Positions 1 through 9,856 of a stretch of DNA of 64,000 bases are shown here, piece by piece. Positions within the stretch are counted from its first letter, which is position 1. Every line of letters begins with the position of its first letter. The DNA lies in assembly GCF_004345785.1 (NCBI RefSeq), contig NZ_SLXI01000001.1, positions 464,317 to 528,316 on the forward strand. Direction: 5' to 3'. Position numbers and translations under genes: made by a program. This DNA comes from Bisgaardia hudsonensis. Its GTDB lineage: Bacteria > Pseudomonadota > Gammaproteobacteria > Enterobacterales > Pasteurellaceae. A model generated the notes under the pieces. The model was not told where the DNA came from. It made no database searches and worked only from the letters and a program-made list of their open reading frames with translations.

Positions 1-78
1 AAATCATTAATTAATAATAAAAATTGGGTAGAGATAGGGCGATTGACAAGAGAAGTAGTGGATTTAGTAAATCAATAA
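1..78 (+). CDS. 3' end of an unidentified gene (partial)
   Basis: An open frame enters at base 1 and stops at TAA 76-78, leaving a 25-residue tail ending LTREVVDLVNQ. The next gene starts 24 bases downstream on the same strand, so the two may be co-transcribed. The tail is too short to assign a family and a chance open frame cannot be excluded. Confidence 0.3.
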   Translation, partial: KSLINNKNWVEIGRLTREVVDLVNQ

Positions 79-102
79 TTTTTGAAATTGAGCGATTAAA
101 TT

Positions 103-1449
103 ATGAATGAAGAAAAGCTAAAAAAATATGATCAGATTAATAGCTATCTAAATGAAATGATTGATTGTTTGGAGTTATTGAATCCACAAAAAACTTTTAA
201 TGAAAAAAAAGCAAAAAAACATTCAGAAAAAATAAATAATTTCTTATCAAGGGAATTAAATTACAAAAAATCCCTTCAAACAATCTTAATTAATAATAAA
301 GGATATTCGGATGATGAAATTACAAAGAATATAGAAAAAAATTTAAAAAGGGAAAAAAATGATGAATTTACTTCTGATATTCTTGAAGTATGTATTCATC
401 GAGCAAAAGAAATAGAAAATGAATTGATAAAATATGAACTTTTAGTTGAATTCAATAGAGTTTTTAATAAGAGTTATCTATTCAGTGATTATAATAATAC
501 ATTAAAAAAGTTAATAAACTTATCCAATAATATTTATGATAAATCTAATAATATTCGTTTGGATTTTAATATTATTTCTTTAATAAAAGGCTATAAAAAA
601 ATTATTCATGCTATATTTTGGGCTTTTATAATTATTTTTGGTGTATTACTTACTGGCTATTTAGAGAGATATAATTCATTTAGTTTATTATTAGATCTTA
701 ATGTAAGTAATATATTATTTTATTTTGGGTTGTTAGTCCTATTTATTTTTTGGTTTATGTTTTTTTCTTTAGCTATTTTATTTATGATTAAATTTTATAG
801 CTTAAAGTTAGGAAAGAAATTTTGTGAAAATAGCACAAATTACAAAATAAATAATGTTATAACTATTAGTTTATTTTTATTGATATCTGTTATAGCTATA
901 TTTTTAAACATCTATCTTACATTATCTATCTTGGATAATTATATTCCAATAATAATGTATGTAATGTTTATTTTGGCATTCTTATCTATTTTCATTTTCT
1001 CAGATAAATTTTATGAAAAAAATAGTTTCTATTATTTTATTTCTATTATAACTATTTTTTATACGGGGATTTTATCTTTCTTTGTTCCTAATTGCTTGTT
1101 TATAATTTTGAATGGTAATAAATCTGATTATGAATGGTTGGAAAATATTCAAATGGAGTTTATAGGAATGCGAGATAAGCAAGATTATATTTATTGGGTA
1201 AATAAGGATTATCTTAATATGTCGAGTGTAGATTCCGATCATATTACTTTTGAAAACGCTTGCTATCTTGAAATTGAATCAGTAAACACTAATTTAAAGG
1301 AGCAAAAAGTAGATAGAGCCAATTCAACTTTCAAGCAAGTAAATGGTAAAATTCTTTTTAGAACTAACAATAAAGTTATTTTTCTACCAAGTTATAATCA
1401 AGAGACAGACATATTAATTATTGATAGTAAAGATATTTACCGTCAGTAG
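103..1449 (+). CDS. Multispan membrane protein of unknown function
   Basis: I do not recognise this 448-residue protein. Residues 1 to about 160 are charged and helical (Lys/Glu/Asn rich, probably coiled coil). Five strongly hydrophobic stretches follow at roughly 166-186, 197-233, 249-276, 281-301 and 309-338. A soluble tail of about 110 residues ends the protein. No signal peptide is visible, so it should sit in the inner membrane with both large domains probably cytoplasmic. The gene is much more AT-rich than rimI/holD/rsmC next to it and has no uptake word, which hints at acquisition. No strong Shine-Dalgarno precedes the ATG at 103. Length and clear membrane architecture make it a real gene, but nothing indicates its job. 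Confidence 0.75.
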   Translation: MNEEKLKKYDQINSYLNEMIDCLELLNPQKTFNEKKAKKHSEKINNFLSRELNYKKSLQTILINNKGYSDDEITKNIEKNLKREKNDEFTSDILEVCIHRAKEIENELIKYELLVEFNRVFNKSYLFSDYNNTLKKLINLSNNIYDKSNNIRLDFNIISLIKGYKKIIHAIFWAFIIIFGVLLTGYLERYNSFSLLLDLNVSNILFYFGLLVLFIFWFMFFSLAILFMIKFYSLKLGKKFCENSTNYKINNVITISLFLLISVIAIFLNIYLTLSILDNYIPIIMYVMFILAFLSIFIFSDKFYEKNSFYYFISIITIFYTGILSFFVPNCLFIILNGNKSDYEWLENIQMEFIGMRDKQDYIYWVNKDYLNMSSVDSDHITFENACYLEIESVNTNLKEQKVDRANSTFKQVNGKILFRTNNKVIFLPSYNQETDILIIDSKDIYRQ

Positions 1450-1499
1450 TTATACCAATTAAACGAATGGATATCCAAAAGCAAAACTTTGAAATATAA

Positions 1500-1534
1500 A
1501 TCCCCTAACCATTCAAACTGTTTAGGGGATTTCT
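1500..1534. terminator. Convergent terminator hairpin
   Basis: ATCCCCTAA (1500-1508) pairs with TTAGGGGAT (1522-1530) and is followed by TTTCTTTT on the + strand. It separates the + strand membrane-protein gene from the - strand rimI, and the complementary strand also reads A/T-rich after the stem, so it may work in both directions. Confidence 0.7.
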
Positions 1535-1567
1535 TTTCTATCTATAATAAAAACAACCTAAACCCCC

Positions 1568-1576
1568 ACCGCACTT
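1568..1576 (-). other. Hin-type DNA uptake word (one of six in the window)
   Basis: ACCGCACTT is the complement of the 9-base core AAGTGCGGT used by Haemophilus-type competence. Other copies are at 2150-2158 (+), 3067-3075 (-), 5991-5999 (-), 14315-14323 (-) and 17194-17202 (+). All six lie before the ICE; I saw none from 17,350 onward. Confidence 0.85.
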
Positions 1577-1587
1577 TTTGCTATTAA

Positions 1588-2034
1588 TTACAAATACAAC
1601 GCCATTACTACCGCATTTTCTCGTTTTCCATCGGGAGTGGGGTAGTAGTTTTTGCGAATATCCACTTCGTTAAAACCTAACTTATCATAAAGTTTTTTGG
1701 CTGAGTGATTTGATTCTCTGACTTCTAACCATAGGGTTGCGATATTTTTTTTTCGTAGTTGTTCTATTAGCTTTTCTAATAATTGTTGTCCCAATTTTTT
1801 TCCTTGAAATTTGGGATCTATGGCGATGTTAAATAAAGTCGCTTCATCTAAGACGGTTTGGCAAATCGCAAAGCCGATTATGGTTTCATTCTCATCGGTA
1901 ATTTTTAAATTAAGATAGCGATCCCCTTGATTATTTTTTAATGTTCCCATTGACCAAGGGACTAAATGGGCTTGTTGTTCAATTTGAAAGAGTTGTTCAA
2001 AATCTTGTTCTGTAGTAGGTGAGATAGTCATCAT
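1588..2034 (-). CDS. rimI: Ribosomal protein bS18 (or related) N-alpha-acetyltransferase RimI
   Basis: GNAT-family enzyme that transfers acetyl from acetyl-CoA to the N-terminal amine of a ribosomal protein in the cytoplasm. Visible motifs are the RimI signature EQQAHLVPWS near the N-terminus, the acetyl-CoA loop KFQGKKLGQQLLEKLI, and the C-terminal LEVRESNHSAKKLYDKLGF block. The start is placed at the ATG pair 2029-2034, just after the holD stop, because this gives the family's usual ~147 residues; the longer open frame to 2064 would overlap holD. It is the second gene of a holD-rimI pair, an arrangement also known in Haemophilus influenzae. Confidence 0.92.
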   Translation of the reverse strand: MMTISPTTEQDFEQLFQIEQQAHLVPWSMGTLKNNQGDRYLNLKITDENETIIGFAICQTVLDEATLFNIAIDPKFQGKKLGQQLLEKLIEQLRKKNIATLWLEVRESNHSAKKLYDKLGFNEVDIRKNYYPTPDGKRENAVVMALYL

Positions 2035-2036
2035 CG

Positions 2037-2447
2037 TTATTTTTGTGTTTGAATTTGTTGCCAAAATTGACGTTTTACCTGTGGACTTTGTTTTAGGTTT
2101 TCTAAATTCGGGCTATACCAAATCGCATTGGCTTGTTGACAATAGGGCAAAGTGCGGTCAATTTTTTGTTGATTTTCTGTAAGTAGCCAATAATTGACGG
2201 AATGTTGTACATTCAGGTGTGGTGCAAAATCAAAGGTTGTGATTAAACAATCATTATTTGAGAGATTAATACTACGCAAGATATCTGTCAATAATGGCTG
2301 TGTTTTATCTAATTCTGTACTGGCAATAATAATTAATTGAATATGTTGAGAAATCGGCAAGTTTATCGCCCCTTTTAATACTTCAGGGCGACGAAGTTGC
2401 CATTGGGTGATCCCCATTTCATTGAGTAGCAAATCTCGTCTATTCAT
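2037..2447 (-). CDS. holD: DNA polymerase III psi subunit HolD
   Basis: Psi bridges the clamp-loader complex and chi, and through chi the single-stranded DNA-binding protein. The 136-residue length and the N-terminal MNRRDLLLNEMGITQWQLRRPE block, followed by a Rossmann-like domain with a conserved region around NAIWYSPNLENLK, fit the family. Its stop codon lies two bases before the rimI start, so the two are translated from one message. Psi evolves fast, so the gene-pair context adds to the call. Confidence 0.88.
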   Translation of the reverse strand: MNRRDLLLNEMGITQWQLRRPEVLKGAINLPISQHIQLIIIASTELDKTQPLLTDILRSINLSNNDCLITTFDFAPHLNVQHSVNYWLLTENQQKIDRTLPYCQQANAIWYSPNLENLKQSPQVKRQFWQQIQTQK

Positions 2448-2636
2448 TATGATTTTGTCTATGTTTATTGTTATTCAATTAATGGCGATATTGTAAAGCC
2501 TAAACGCTTGATGAGCAAATGATTGCATTTGATTTTTAGCGGTAACAAAAGTAGAATGGCTTTTCATTTCCTCAGGAACACTTTGTTATTAAAGGGTTTC
2601 TTTTAGTTTATAACGTATTTATATAGGATCAATATT

Positions 2637-3638
2637 GTGATTTCCCTTGAAAGCGAAGTTTTAGAACGACACCTTGAGATTTTTCATCATAAATCTATTT
2701 TATTTGCAGGGGGAATTAATGATGATTTTCCGAAAAAAATTCAGAAAATTTCCACCGCAGTTTCGGTTTGGTCTTGGTATTTTGATTATGTAAAACGTGT
2801 CACCTCAAGTGTTGAAGTGGATTTTTCGGCGATTTGTACAAAAAAAGCGGATATGCTGGTTTACTATTGGACGAAGAACAAACAAGAAGTGAATTTCCAG
2901 TTAATGCAATTATTGGCAAATGCCGATGAGAGTCAAGAGATGTTGATTATCGGCGAAAATCGTAGTGGTGTGCGTTCCGTTGAGAAATTACTCGCACCTT
3001 ATGGGGACATCGCTAAAATTGATAGTGCAAGACGTTGTGGCTTATATCATTTTTCTTTAAAAAAACGACCGCACTTTAATCAAGATAAATTTTGGCATAA
3101 TTATACTTTTTCTAAATTGGATAATTTAACCCTTTGGGGATTACCAGGGGCATTTAGTGCCAATGAGCTTGATGTGGGGACAGATTTGTTACTTTCCACC
3201 GTTGATAAACATATTCGTGGCGATGTATTAGATTTAGGTTGTGGAGTAGGGGTTATTGGTAGCTATATTCAAAAATTAAACCCAAGAGCCAATGTTACGA
3301 TGACGGATATTCATTGTATGGCATTGGAATCAGCGAAAAAAACGCTAGCAGAAAATCAGTTATCCGCTAAGGTTCTCGCAAGTGATGTGTTTTCTGATGT
3401 AGAAGGGAAATTTGATTTACTTATTTCTAATCCGCCTTTCCATTCAGGCGTTGATACGGATTATCGTGCAGTTAATGAATTGATTCAGCAAGCAAAATGG
3501 TATTTAAAAGACGGTGGCGAATTGCGTATCGTGGCGAATGCTTTTTTACCTTACCCTGATTTATTGGATACCCATTTTGGTAGCCACGAAGTACTAGCTA
3601 AAACAAATAAATTTAAAGTCTATTCTGTAAGAAGTTAG
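2637..3638 (+). CDS. rsmC: 16S rRNA (guanine-1207-N2) methyltransferase RsmC
   Basis: SAM-dependent enzyme methylating G1207 of 16S rRNA in the assembled small subunit. The 333-residue protein has the degenerate N-terminal methyltransferase-like domain of RsmC and a C-terminal catalytic domain with the SAM motif VLDLGCGVGVIG (about residues 197-208) and the substrate motif SNPPFHSG. The start is a GTG at 2637 preceded by AGGA at 2625-2628. It is divergent from holD-rimI, as in H. influenzae. Confidence 0.93.
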   Translation: MISLESEVLERHLEIFHHKSILFAGGINDDFPKKIQKISTAVSVWSWYFDYVKRVTSSVEVDFSAICTKKADMLVYYWTKNKQEVNFQLMQLLANADESQEMLIIGENRSGVRSVEKLLAPYGDIAKIDSARRCGLYHFSLKKRPHFNQDKFWHNYTFSKLDNLTLWGLPGAFSANELDVGTDLLLSTVDKHIRGDVLDLGCGVGVIGSYIQKLNPRANVTMTDIHCMALESAKKTLAENQLSAKVLASDVFSDVEGKFDLLISNPPFHSGVDTDYRAVNELIQQAKWYLKDGGELRIVANAFLPYPDLLDTHFGSHEVLAKTNKFKVYSVRS

Positions 3639-3913
3639 GATTTGGTTTATCAATTTATTAAGTGCAGAAATTTTTCAAAAAATGATTTGTTGTTCCAAAG
3701 TTGAACTAAGTAATCTAACTTATTTATTATGCAGATTATTTATATTAAATGGGGGAAGAACAGGGAATAGTCAATAGTTGAATTTTATTGGAAAATAAGG
3801 TATAAAATTCAATCATTCAACATAAAATAAGTTCTCTGAATGAAGCTTAAATATGTCAATTTTCAGACTTTTTATAAGAGAAAAGAAAGCAATATGAACA
3901 TTTAGCAAAATAA

Positions 3914-4096
3914 AAATTTGGCTATAAAGTTAGCCAAGATCTAAATGTTGATACTGATTATCTAATATATTCAGAATCTAGTGAGCTTTTATTTTCTGAT
4001 GCAAAAAAACTCAATATTGAATGTTTAAGCGAAGAAATGTTTTTAAGGTTGGTTGTGGTAGTATTAAAAGTTAATAGTTTGTTAAGAGGTAAATGA
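3914..4096 (+). pseudogene. Remnant resembling the end of a BRCT domain
   Basis: A short open frame without a start reads FGYKVSQDLNVDTDYLIYSE and then SSELLFSDAKKLNIECLSEE. This matches the usual BRCT pattern in which a '...VTDYLI...' strand is followed by '...KAKKLGI.IISEEEFL'. There is an in-frame stop immediately upstream (3911-3913) and no ribosome site, so this is at most a relic of a longer protein such as a DnaQ-like exonuclease with BRCT. The assignment rests only on this pattern. Confidence 0.35.
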
Positions 4097-4111
4097 TGAT
4101 TTTATGGGAAG

Positions 4112-5950
4112 ATGGTTGATGCTTTTGTAAAAAATCCATCTATGATAAAAGAAAAATTTGATTTTGAATGTAAAAAGCTAAAAATGAATTACCTAAAGAT
4201 TTTTGGAAAAGTTATAGTGTTTTTGCTAATACTGAAGGTAGCTTTATTTTACTAGCTCTTGAAGAATATAATGGTACTTTTGGGGCATCAGGCGTTGATG
4301 ATACTAGTAAAATAGTGGATGACCTTTTTTCCCAAATTCGTTCTGGACAAAAAATAAGTGTAAACACATTAAAAAATAATGATATAAAAATTTACTCAGA
4401 AAAAAATGTTATAGCAGTTTATGTTCGTAAAGCGGATCAAACAGATATTCCAGTGCATATCAATGGCAATATAACTCAAGCCTATGCAAGATTCAATTCA
4501 GGGGATCATAAATTAAATAATATAGAGTTAAAAAATCTAATATCTAGCTATAATGATATAAATAAGGATAGTAAAGTTATTAGAAACACAGGCATAAATG
4601 AGATTAACAGTACCACACTAGCTAAATATAAACAGTATCTCAAAGTATCATCACCCGCTAGCCAAAATCTTGTACTTAGTGATTTAGACTTTTTAAAAAA
4701 CATTGGAGCTTACTCAAAAAATTTTAATGATAATTATGAAGGATTAACTTATTCTGGTCTGTTAATGTTTGGTAAATTAGAAACTATTAGAGTTTTTTTA
4801 CCTAACTATTTTTTATCTTATCAAGTCATAGAAAATGATGAAAGATATAGTGAGCGTATAACAGTTGACGACTTAGATGATGGAAATTTATTTGAGTTTT
4901 TTTTAAATATCCTCTAGATTATTTGATTTAGCGAAATCGTCACATTTTAAATTAAATAATTTGACTAGAACGGAAGAAAATCAAATAACTCAGGCTTTAA
5001 GAGAAGCATTAGTAAATACTTTAACTCATGCTGATTACTTTAATGATATAAACCATATAGTTATCACAAAAACAGAAAATAAATTGAAATTTGAAAATCC
5101 TGGAGTAATGCTAGTAAAAATTGAAGAAGCAATAAATGGAACGAAATCTGTTTGTAGAAATTCTTCTCTACACAATATTTTCAGAAAAATAGGTTTATGT
5201 GAACGACAAGGAAAGGGTGTTGAAAGAATCTTTAAAAACTGGAAAAAAGATTTATTAACAGATCCAGTATTAAATAGTATAGATACGACTACAAGTTTAG
5301 AATTGACGCTCCAAGATGGAAAGACGATAGATGCAATTAGAATGATGACAAATGAATTTGGGGATAATTATTCTAATTTAAAAATATTACATAAGAATAT
5401 ATTGATTCTAACCGCCATAAATGACGGTTGGTGTAATCATACAGTTTTATCTGAAAATTTAAAGGGTAATTACACAGGAAGAGATATAACTTTAGCTTTA
5501 CCATATCTTGAGAAAAGAGGCTTTTTAGTCGGTAAAGTAGAGAAGAGAAATAAATATTATCTTTTATCTTTACAAGCTAATTTACAAGCTAAATCACATG
5601 AAAATCATAATGAATTACAGCTAGATCTTTTTGATATAAATCTAAATAATAAAAGTAAGTTAACTCAACATTGTGAGAATATCAATCATGAAGAAAATCT
5701 AAAATCATTAGTACCTCATCACTTTTTTATATCAAGAAAGAAAAAGCCCCAAATACTTAAAGAGTTGGTATTAAAAATATGTGACAAGCAATTTGTATCA
5801 AAAAAAGTATTGGAGAAAGTATTAGGGATATCCGAGCCTGCATTGGGATCACATCTAAGAGTGCTAGTCAAAGATGGATTATTAGAGTTAGCGTATCCAC
5901 AACAACCTACTCATCAAGATCAGGCATACCGTTCAAAAGATACAGTATAG
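4112..5950 (+). pseudogene. AlbA_2 / RecG-like ATP-binding regulator, two frameshifts
   Basis: Three consecutive frames together spell one protein. Frame 1 starts at ATG 4112 and reads to DFECKK. A shift in the A-run near 4161-4166 moves to the frame that continues as AKNELPKDFWKSYSVFANTEG, the typical AlbA_2 (Schlafen-like) start, and runs to a stop at 4917. A second shift near 4900-4915 moves to the frame of 4961-5950, which carries the ATPase-like segment (REALVNTLTHADY ... ERQGKGVERIF) and a C-terminal winged helix. Intact homologues act as DNA-binding regulators or defence-associated proteins. Here single-base losses have broken it; sequencing error in the homopolymers is the alternative. 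Confidence 0.75.
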
Positions 5951-5965
5951 TAATGAATGAGAAAC

Positions 5966-6627
5966 CTATATAATATTTTTTTCAAATTCAACCGCACTTG
6001 TATAGCCATTGTCACTCAGATTATGAGTGACTTTGCTGATTATCCAATCCGTACTATCAATTTCCTTTTTAATCCCCTTTATTGTTGCTGGTAATTCCGG
6101 CATAAGTTCAGGATTGCCAAATGCTAATGTCATTGTGAAAGTTGCGACACCTCGTTGCATTTTCTTAAATGTAGCAACGGCACCATTTAATGCACTGGCT
6201 TCTGTTTTATAAGTATGACGTAATGATTTAATCTTATTTGCATTAGTTTCGATAGGTTCGCTTTGCACAATAACATTCTGCTTTCTCTTACTCACTTTCC
6301 CTGTTTTTGTCGTTTTCGCTTTTTGTTCAATCTTCGTGTTTTCATCTACAACAATTTCACCTTTTTTACCTGTATCCAAATTGTGCCAATACGCTCTAAC
6401 CGCTGTAAAATTATCCCCTTCAGTCAACGAAAAATTAAAACTATCGCCAATACTTTTCACGATCTCAACTGGCGGTAATGGCTTGCCGGTAGCGGTGGTT
6501 GATGTACCTGTTGGCATAAATAATAAATTGCCATTTTTAACTGTAGCTATCGCATCGTTTTCTTGTGCTAGACGACTTAAAAAATTAATATCACTTTCGT
6601 TAGTTTGATCTAAATGAGTAATTTTTT
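5966..6627 (-). pseudogene. C-terminal remnant of P2-like phage tail gene D (late control protein)
   Basis: The frame reads ESDINFLSRLAQENDAIATV, then the gpD core DSFNFSLTEGDNFTAVRAYW and the C-terminal DSTDWIISKVTHNLSDNGYT, characteristic of the contractile-tail hub/late-control protein gpD of P2-type phages. An in-frame TAA just upstream of 6627 and the absence of any other tail gene show that only the last two thirds or so survive. The internal ATG at 6517 gives the longest intact frame (183 residues). An uptake word sits inside its end (5991-5999). It marks a former prophage or tail-like locus. Confidence 0.75.
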
Positions 6628-6639
6628 CTCTTTAAAATC

Positions 6640-7529
6640 ACTGTAGCAAAGTGACAGAGTTTATTTTATTTCGTAATCCGATTGATGGATTTTCTAAAAG
6701 TTGTATTGTGAAATGAATACTTTTTTGTTATTTAATGATCTTTTTAAATGCTCTATTTTTGCTTAAATAGTTATCATATTGAAAGAAGTGGGTGAATTAG
6801 ATTTGTGTACTAGATTTTTTATAAATTAATGTATTATTTTTTATATTTTGTGATAATTTCATCTTTAGATATTAAAAGTACAGTGATTATTTAGGTATAT
6901 GAGATATTGAAAGATTAGGCATAAAGGACAAAAAGAATGGTTTTTTATAGACGATCGTAACTAAAGGACGAAAAATGGTCAAAAAAATTGTGTTTTTTGA
7001 TGATTTTATATTTAGCACCCTAAAATTTCATCAGTTAATTTCTTTTTCTTTTTCAATTCTAATCCATTATGACACCTTAATCTCTGTTTTAAATATCCAA
7101 AATTTCCTTTTATTTGATGAGTTTGACATGTTTAAGATAGGATGTTTTGATAATTAAATAGGTAAGGTTGATTGGTTTTTAAATTTCTAAAAGCACTTCT
7201 TAAACGCCTATGTATATAATGAGATTTACCTGTTTAGAGCGTTTTTTTGACAGATACCTTTAGATGATTTTAACTTGATGAAATTAACAAAACTGAACGG
7301 GATAGATAAGCTTTTAATTAAACCATGTCGTCCATCACAAACTATTCCTTTAATAATAAAAACTTGTAATACTAATCTTCTGATTTCTTTTAAATATAAG
7401 TAGTTAAATTCATTTTTAACATAATATTTTAATAGATTTTCATCTGTATTAGTGTCCTTAAACAATATTACACCAAAGCCACGTTTAAATAAGTTGTATC
7501 AATAAATAGCTAAACCAAGAATAGCGAGT
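6640..7529. other. AT-rich stretch without a recognisable gene
   Basis: About 890 bases with only short open frames: 6975-7157 (+) and 7226-7465 (-). Neither shows a recognisable motif, and I find no convincing ribosome site. The base composition is extremely AT-rich. Given the decayed genes on both sides, it is most likely degraded coding sequence. Confidence 0.4.
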
Positions 7530-7897
7530 ATTGTAAGAATAATGAGAACAGGAAACAGTAAAGTAAATAGAAAAATAATTTCATATCCAGCTTTTCAAGG
7601 CTATTGAGACTCTTAAAAAACCATAAACAGTATTACCCCTAAGCTTTACCCAAACGCCTCTCTAATCGTATTGACTGTCGCTTCTCTGGGATTTTTTCTA
7701 TTAGAGTGCCACGTTTTTGATTGCATTTTTTCTTTCTAAGACATATATGCCCACTAGAGCTGAAATCATATAATTAACAAGGTCGTTAAAAATTCTCTTT
7801 TTTTATGTTCGGTATAAAAGCCTTTGATTTGTTTTTTTGTTAAATGTAGCATGTTAGTCTCTATAATCTGAAGCCCCTTATCTTCTAAACGTAACAT
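7530..7897 (-). pseudogene. ndk: Degenerate nucleoside-diphosphate kinase gene
   Basis: Reading the - strand from ATG 7895-7897 gives RLEDKGLQIIETNMLHLTKK and then QIKGFYTEHKKREFLTTL, the Ndk segment normally written RLE.KGL.I...KM..LT.EQA.GFY.EHK...F. After several stops and frame changes, the later Ndk block NPREATVNTIREAFG appears, followed by a decayed copy of the C-terminal region (a faint match to the usual HGSDS...EI.FF part; the histidine motif itself is not preserved). The first 30 or so residues, including the phosphate-binding start, are missing. It is clearly non-functional; an intact ndk may exist elsewhere. Confidence 0.7.
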
Positions 7898-8263
7898 GAA
7901 ATATTTTGTTGATATAAATTATATTTCACTGCATCATATTTTATTATTGATGATTTTTCTATTTTTTAGTAATTATTATTTATTATAAAAAATAAAATAG
8001 TAAATTTTATTTAATTAATTAAAGGTAATTTTAGAATTTAATTAAATATGTGTTGCTTTTAATCCTGTTTTATGTTCTAATAACTTCATCGGCTAAGTAG
8101 TAGCTTAGATAATTTAGTTATTAAAGACCTTTCTATTTATTTACAAGTTTTGAATTTGTTTTCTTAGATTTTCTAAATATCATCTCTATTTAATGTTCTC
8201 GCTTTAGCAGTATCGCTTGGTTACAAGCACAAATTAAAAACTATATGTAATAAAGGAAGTAAT
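7898..8263 (+). promoter_or_regulatory. Long leader of the cold-shock gene
   Basis: No gene is seen in these 366 bases. Cold-shock genes of the CspA type are usually made from a message with a long structured 5' leader. This AT-rich interval with a GC-richer patch (CGCTTTAGCAGTATCGCTTGG, about 8200-8220) just upstream fits that. A clear AAAGGAAG ribosome site lies at 8251-8258. The transcription start is not identified. Confidence 0.4.
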
Positions 8264-8473
8264 ATGTCTAAATTAAATGGCTTAGTAAAATGGTTCAATG
8301 CAGATAAAGGGTTTGGCTTTATCACTCCATCTGAAGGTGGAAAAGATTTATTTGTTCATTTCTCTGGTATTCTAGGAAACAACTATAAAACTTTAAATGA
8401 AGGTGACACCGTTGAATATAATGTACAAGATTCACAACGTGGTCCTGCAGCAATTGATGTTGCTGTTATCTAA
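8264..8473 (+). CDS. Cold-shock domain protein (CspA/CspD family)
   Basis: A 69-residue single-domain RNA/ssDNA-binding protein. Both nucleic-acid binding motifs are present: [12 protein letters not shown] (RNP1) and DLFVHFSGI (RNP2). Such proteins melt mRNA structure or affect replication and translation at low temperature or in stationary phase. Length and motifs leave little doubt about the family, but which paralogue this is cannot be decided. The gene is monocistronic, with a strong terminator 30 bases after the stop. Confidence 0.93.
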   Translation: MSKLNGLVKWFNADKGFGFITPSEGGKDLFVHFSGILGNNYKTLNEGDTVEYNVQDSQRGPAAIDVAVI

Positions 8474-8502
8474 ATCAAATAAGATTTTAGATTAATTAGA
8501 TA

Positions 8503-8527
8503 AAAGCTCCTTATTGGAGCTTTTTTT
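8503..8527 (+). terminator. Rho-independent terminator of the csp gene
   Basis: AAAGCTCC (8503-8510), loop TTATT, GGAGCTTT (8516-8523), with the T-run extending to 8527. Confidence 0.9.
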
Positions 8528-8565
8528 AGTTTTTACGAAATATAAAAATACTGCCTAATATTCAT

Positions 8566-9537
8566 TTAAGCATTATTAATATTAAAAGCAATAACTTCTT
8601 CAATCGTTTCACTTCCTAATGCTATCATTATTAAACGATCTATTCCCAATGCGACACCAGAACAATTTGGCATTCCTGATTTTAGTGCTGAAATAAAACG
8701 ATGATCTATTTCTTGTTGAGGTAAATTCATTATTTCTCTTAGTTTATTATCTTGTTCAAATCGTTTTTGCTGTTCATCTGGATCAGTTAATTCACAAAAG
8801 CCATTCGCTAATTCAATTCCTTTGTAATAGAACTCAAAACGTTCTGCTACTCGTAGGTCTTCTGAGCTAATTTGTGCAAGTGCTGCTTGTGAGGCTGGAA
8901 AATGGTAAACCGCAACTGGTTTTGTTTTTCCTATTTGTGGTTCTACTAATTCACTAAATAAGAATTGTATTAATGTATCTCTATTTTCTTCTTCGGCATT
9001 AATTAGGTTGCATTTTTTAGCTTTTTCGATTAATTCAGATGTTTTAGCTGAAAGTGGATCAAGTCCTACGTATTCTTGGAATACAAATTGGTAGGTTAAT
9101 ATTTCAGCAGGTTCACAATCTAAAATATTTTGTAATAAATCATCAACTTCATTAATTAAACGATGCATATCAAAAAAAGGGCGATACCATTCAAGCATTG
9201 TAAATTCTGGATTATGTTTTTTTCCTACTTCTTCATTACGAAAAACTTTAGTTATTTGAAAAATGGCGCCACTTCCTGATGCGAGTAAACGTTTCATATG
9301 GTATTCAGGACTTGTTGATAACCAAAGTATTTTTGAATTGTTAGAAGATGGAGATTTAAATGTGGTGTTAAACGTAGATAAATGAATATCAGTAACGCCA
9401 AATTCACTTAAAATAGGTGTTTCTACTTCTAATAGTCCTCTATCAGTAAAAAAATGACGAATTTCAGATATGATTTTGGATCGAGCTAATAGATTTTTTA
9501 TTGAGGCACTTGGTTGCCATTGTGATGATAAAGTCAT
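8566..9537 (-). CDS. epmA: Elongation factor P beta-lysyltransferase EpmA
   Basis: Class II lysyl-tRNA-synthetase-like enzyme (PoxA/GenX) that activates (R)-beta-lysine and attaches it to a conserved lysine of elongation factor P. The 323 residues lack the tRNA anticodon-binding domain, as expected. Motifs seen are [20 protein letters not shown] (motif 2 region), [11 protein letters not shown] and the motif 3 [12 protein letters not shown] near the C-terminus. Its position divergent to frdABCD is the same as in E. coli. The shared upstream region of 319 bases holds the frd control signals. Confidence 0.95.
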   Translation of the reverse strand: MTLSSQWQPSASIKNLLARSKIISEIRHFFTDRGLLEVETPILSEFGVTDIHLSTFNTTFKSPSSNNSKILWLSTSPEYHMKRLLASGSGAIFQITKVFRNEEVGKKHNPEFTMLEWYRPFFDMHRLINEVDDLLQNILDCEPAEILTYQFVFQEYVGLDPLSAKTSELIEKAKKCNLINAEEENRDTLIQFLFSELVEPQIGKTKPVAVYHFPASQAALAQISSEDLRVAERFEFYYKGIELANGFCELTDPDEQQKRFEQDNKLREIMNLPQQEIDHRFISALKSGMPNCSGVALGIDRLIMIALGSETIEEVIAFNINNA

Positions 9538-9699
9538 ATTGATAATCCTTTAATTTTAAAAGTGTTTTATACTATGATTCTTACAGCTATTCAACTATTA
9601 TTAGCTTGTAAATATTGAAGAGAATATATAAATAATTTTATTCAATTAAATTATTTATATTAAATAGTATCTATTAATTTTCGTATATAAAATTATTTT

Positions 9700-9713
9700 T
9701 TGAGTTAGATCAC
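9700..9713 (+). promoter_or_regulatory. Candidate FNR site upstream of frdA
   Basis: TTGAG-TTAG-ATCAC matches the FNR consensus TTGAT-N4-ATCAA at 8 of 10 positions. Its centre is about 30 bases upstream of a plausible -10 (TAACAAT, 9731-9737), the class II spacing. FNR activation of frd under anaerobiosis is established in E. coli; the site here is inferred from sequence only. No other clear element is seen in the 319-base gap 9538-9856. Confidence 0.5.
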
Positions 9714-9856
9714 GAAATAGAATATTTTTTTAACAATTTAGTAAAAAAGGGTTATATCCTTTTTAAAATAATGGCAAAATAAACTAACCTATCATGGTTT
9801 CTTAATAATATTTAAGAAACTCGTTTTTACTTTCATCTTATTATTGGAGGAATATC

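Noticed and set aside
6027-6608. Several + strand open frames in this interval
   Set aside because: They are antisense shadows of the phage gene D remnant on the - strand.
6975-7465. Short frames 6975-7157 (+) and 7226-7465 (-)
   Set aside because: No ribosome site, no motif, very AT-rich sequence between decayed genes; mentioned as region content only.
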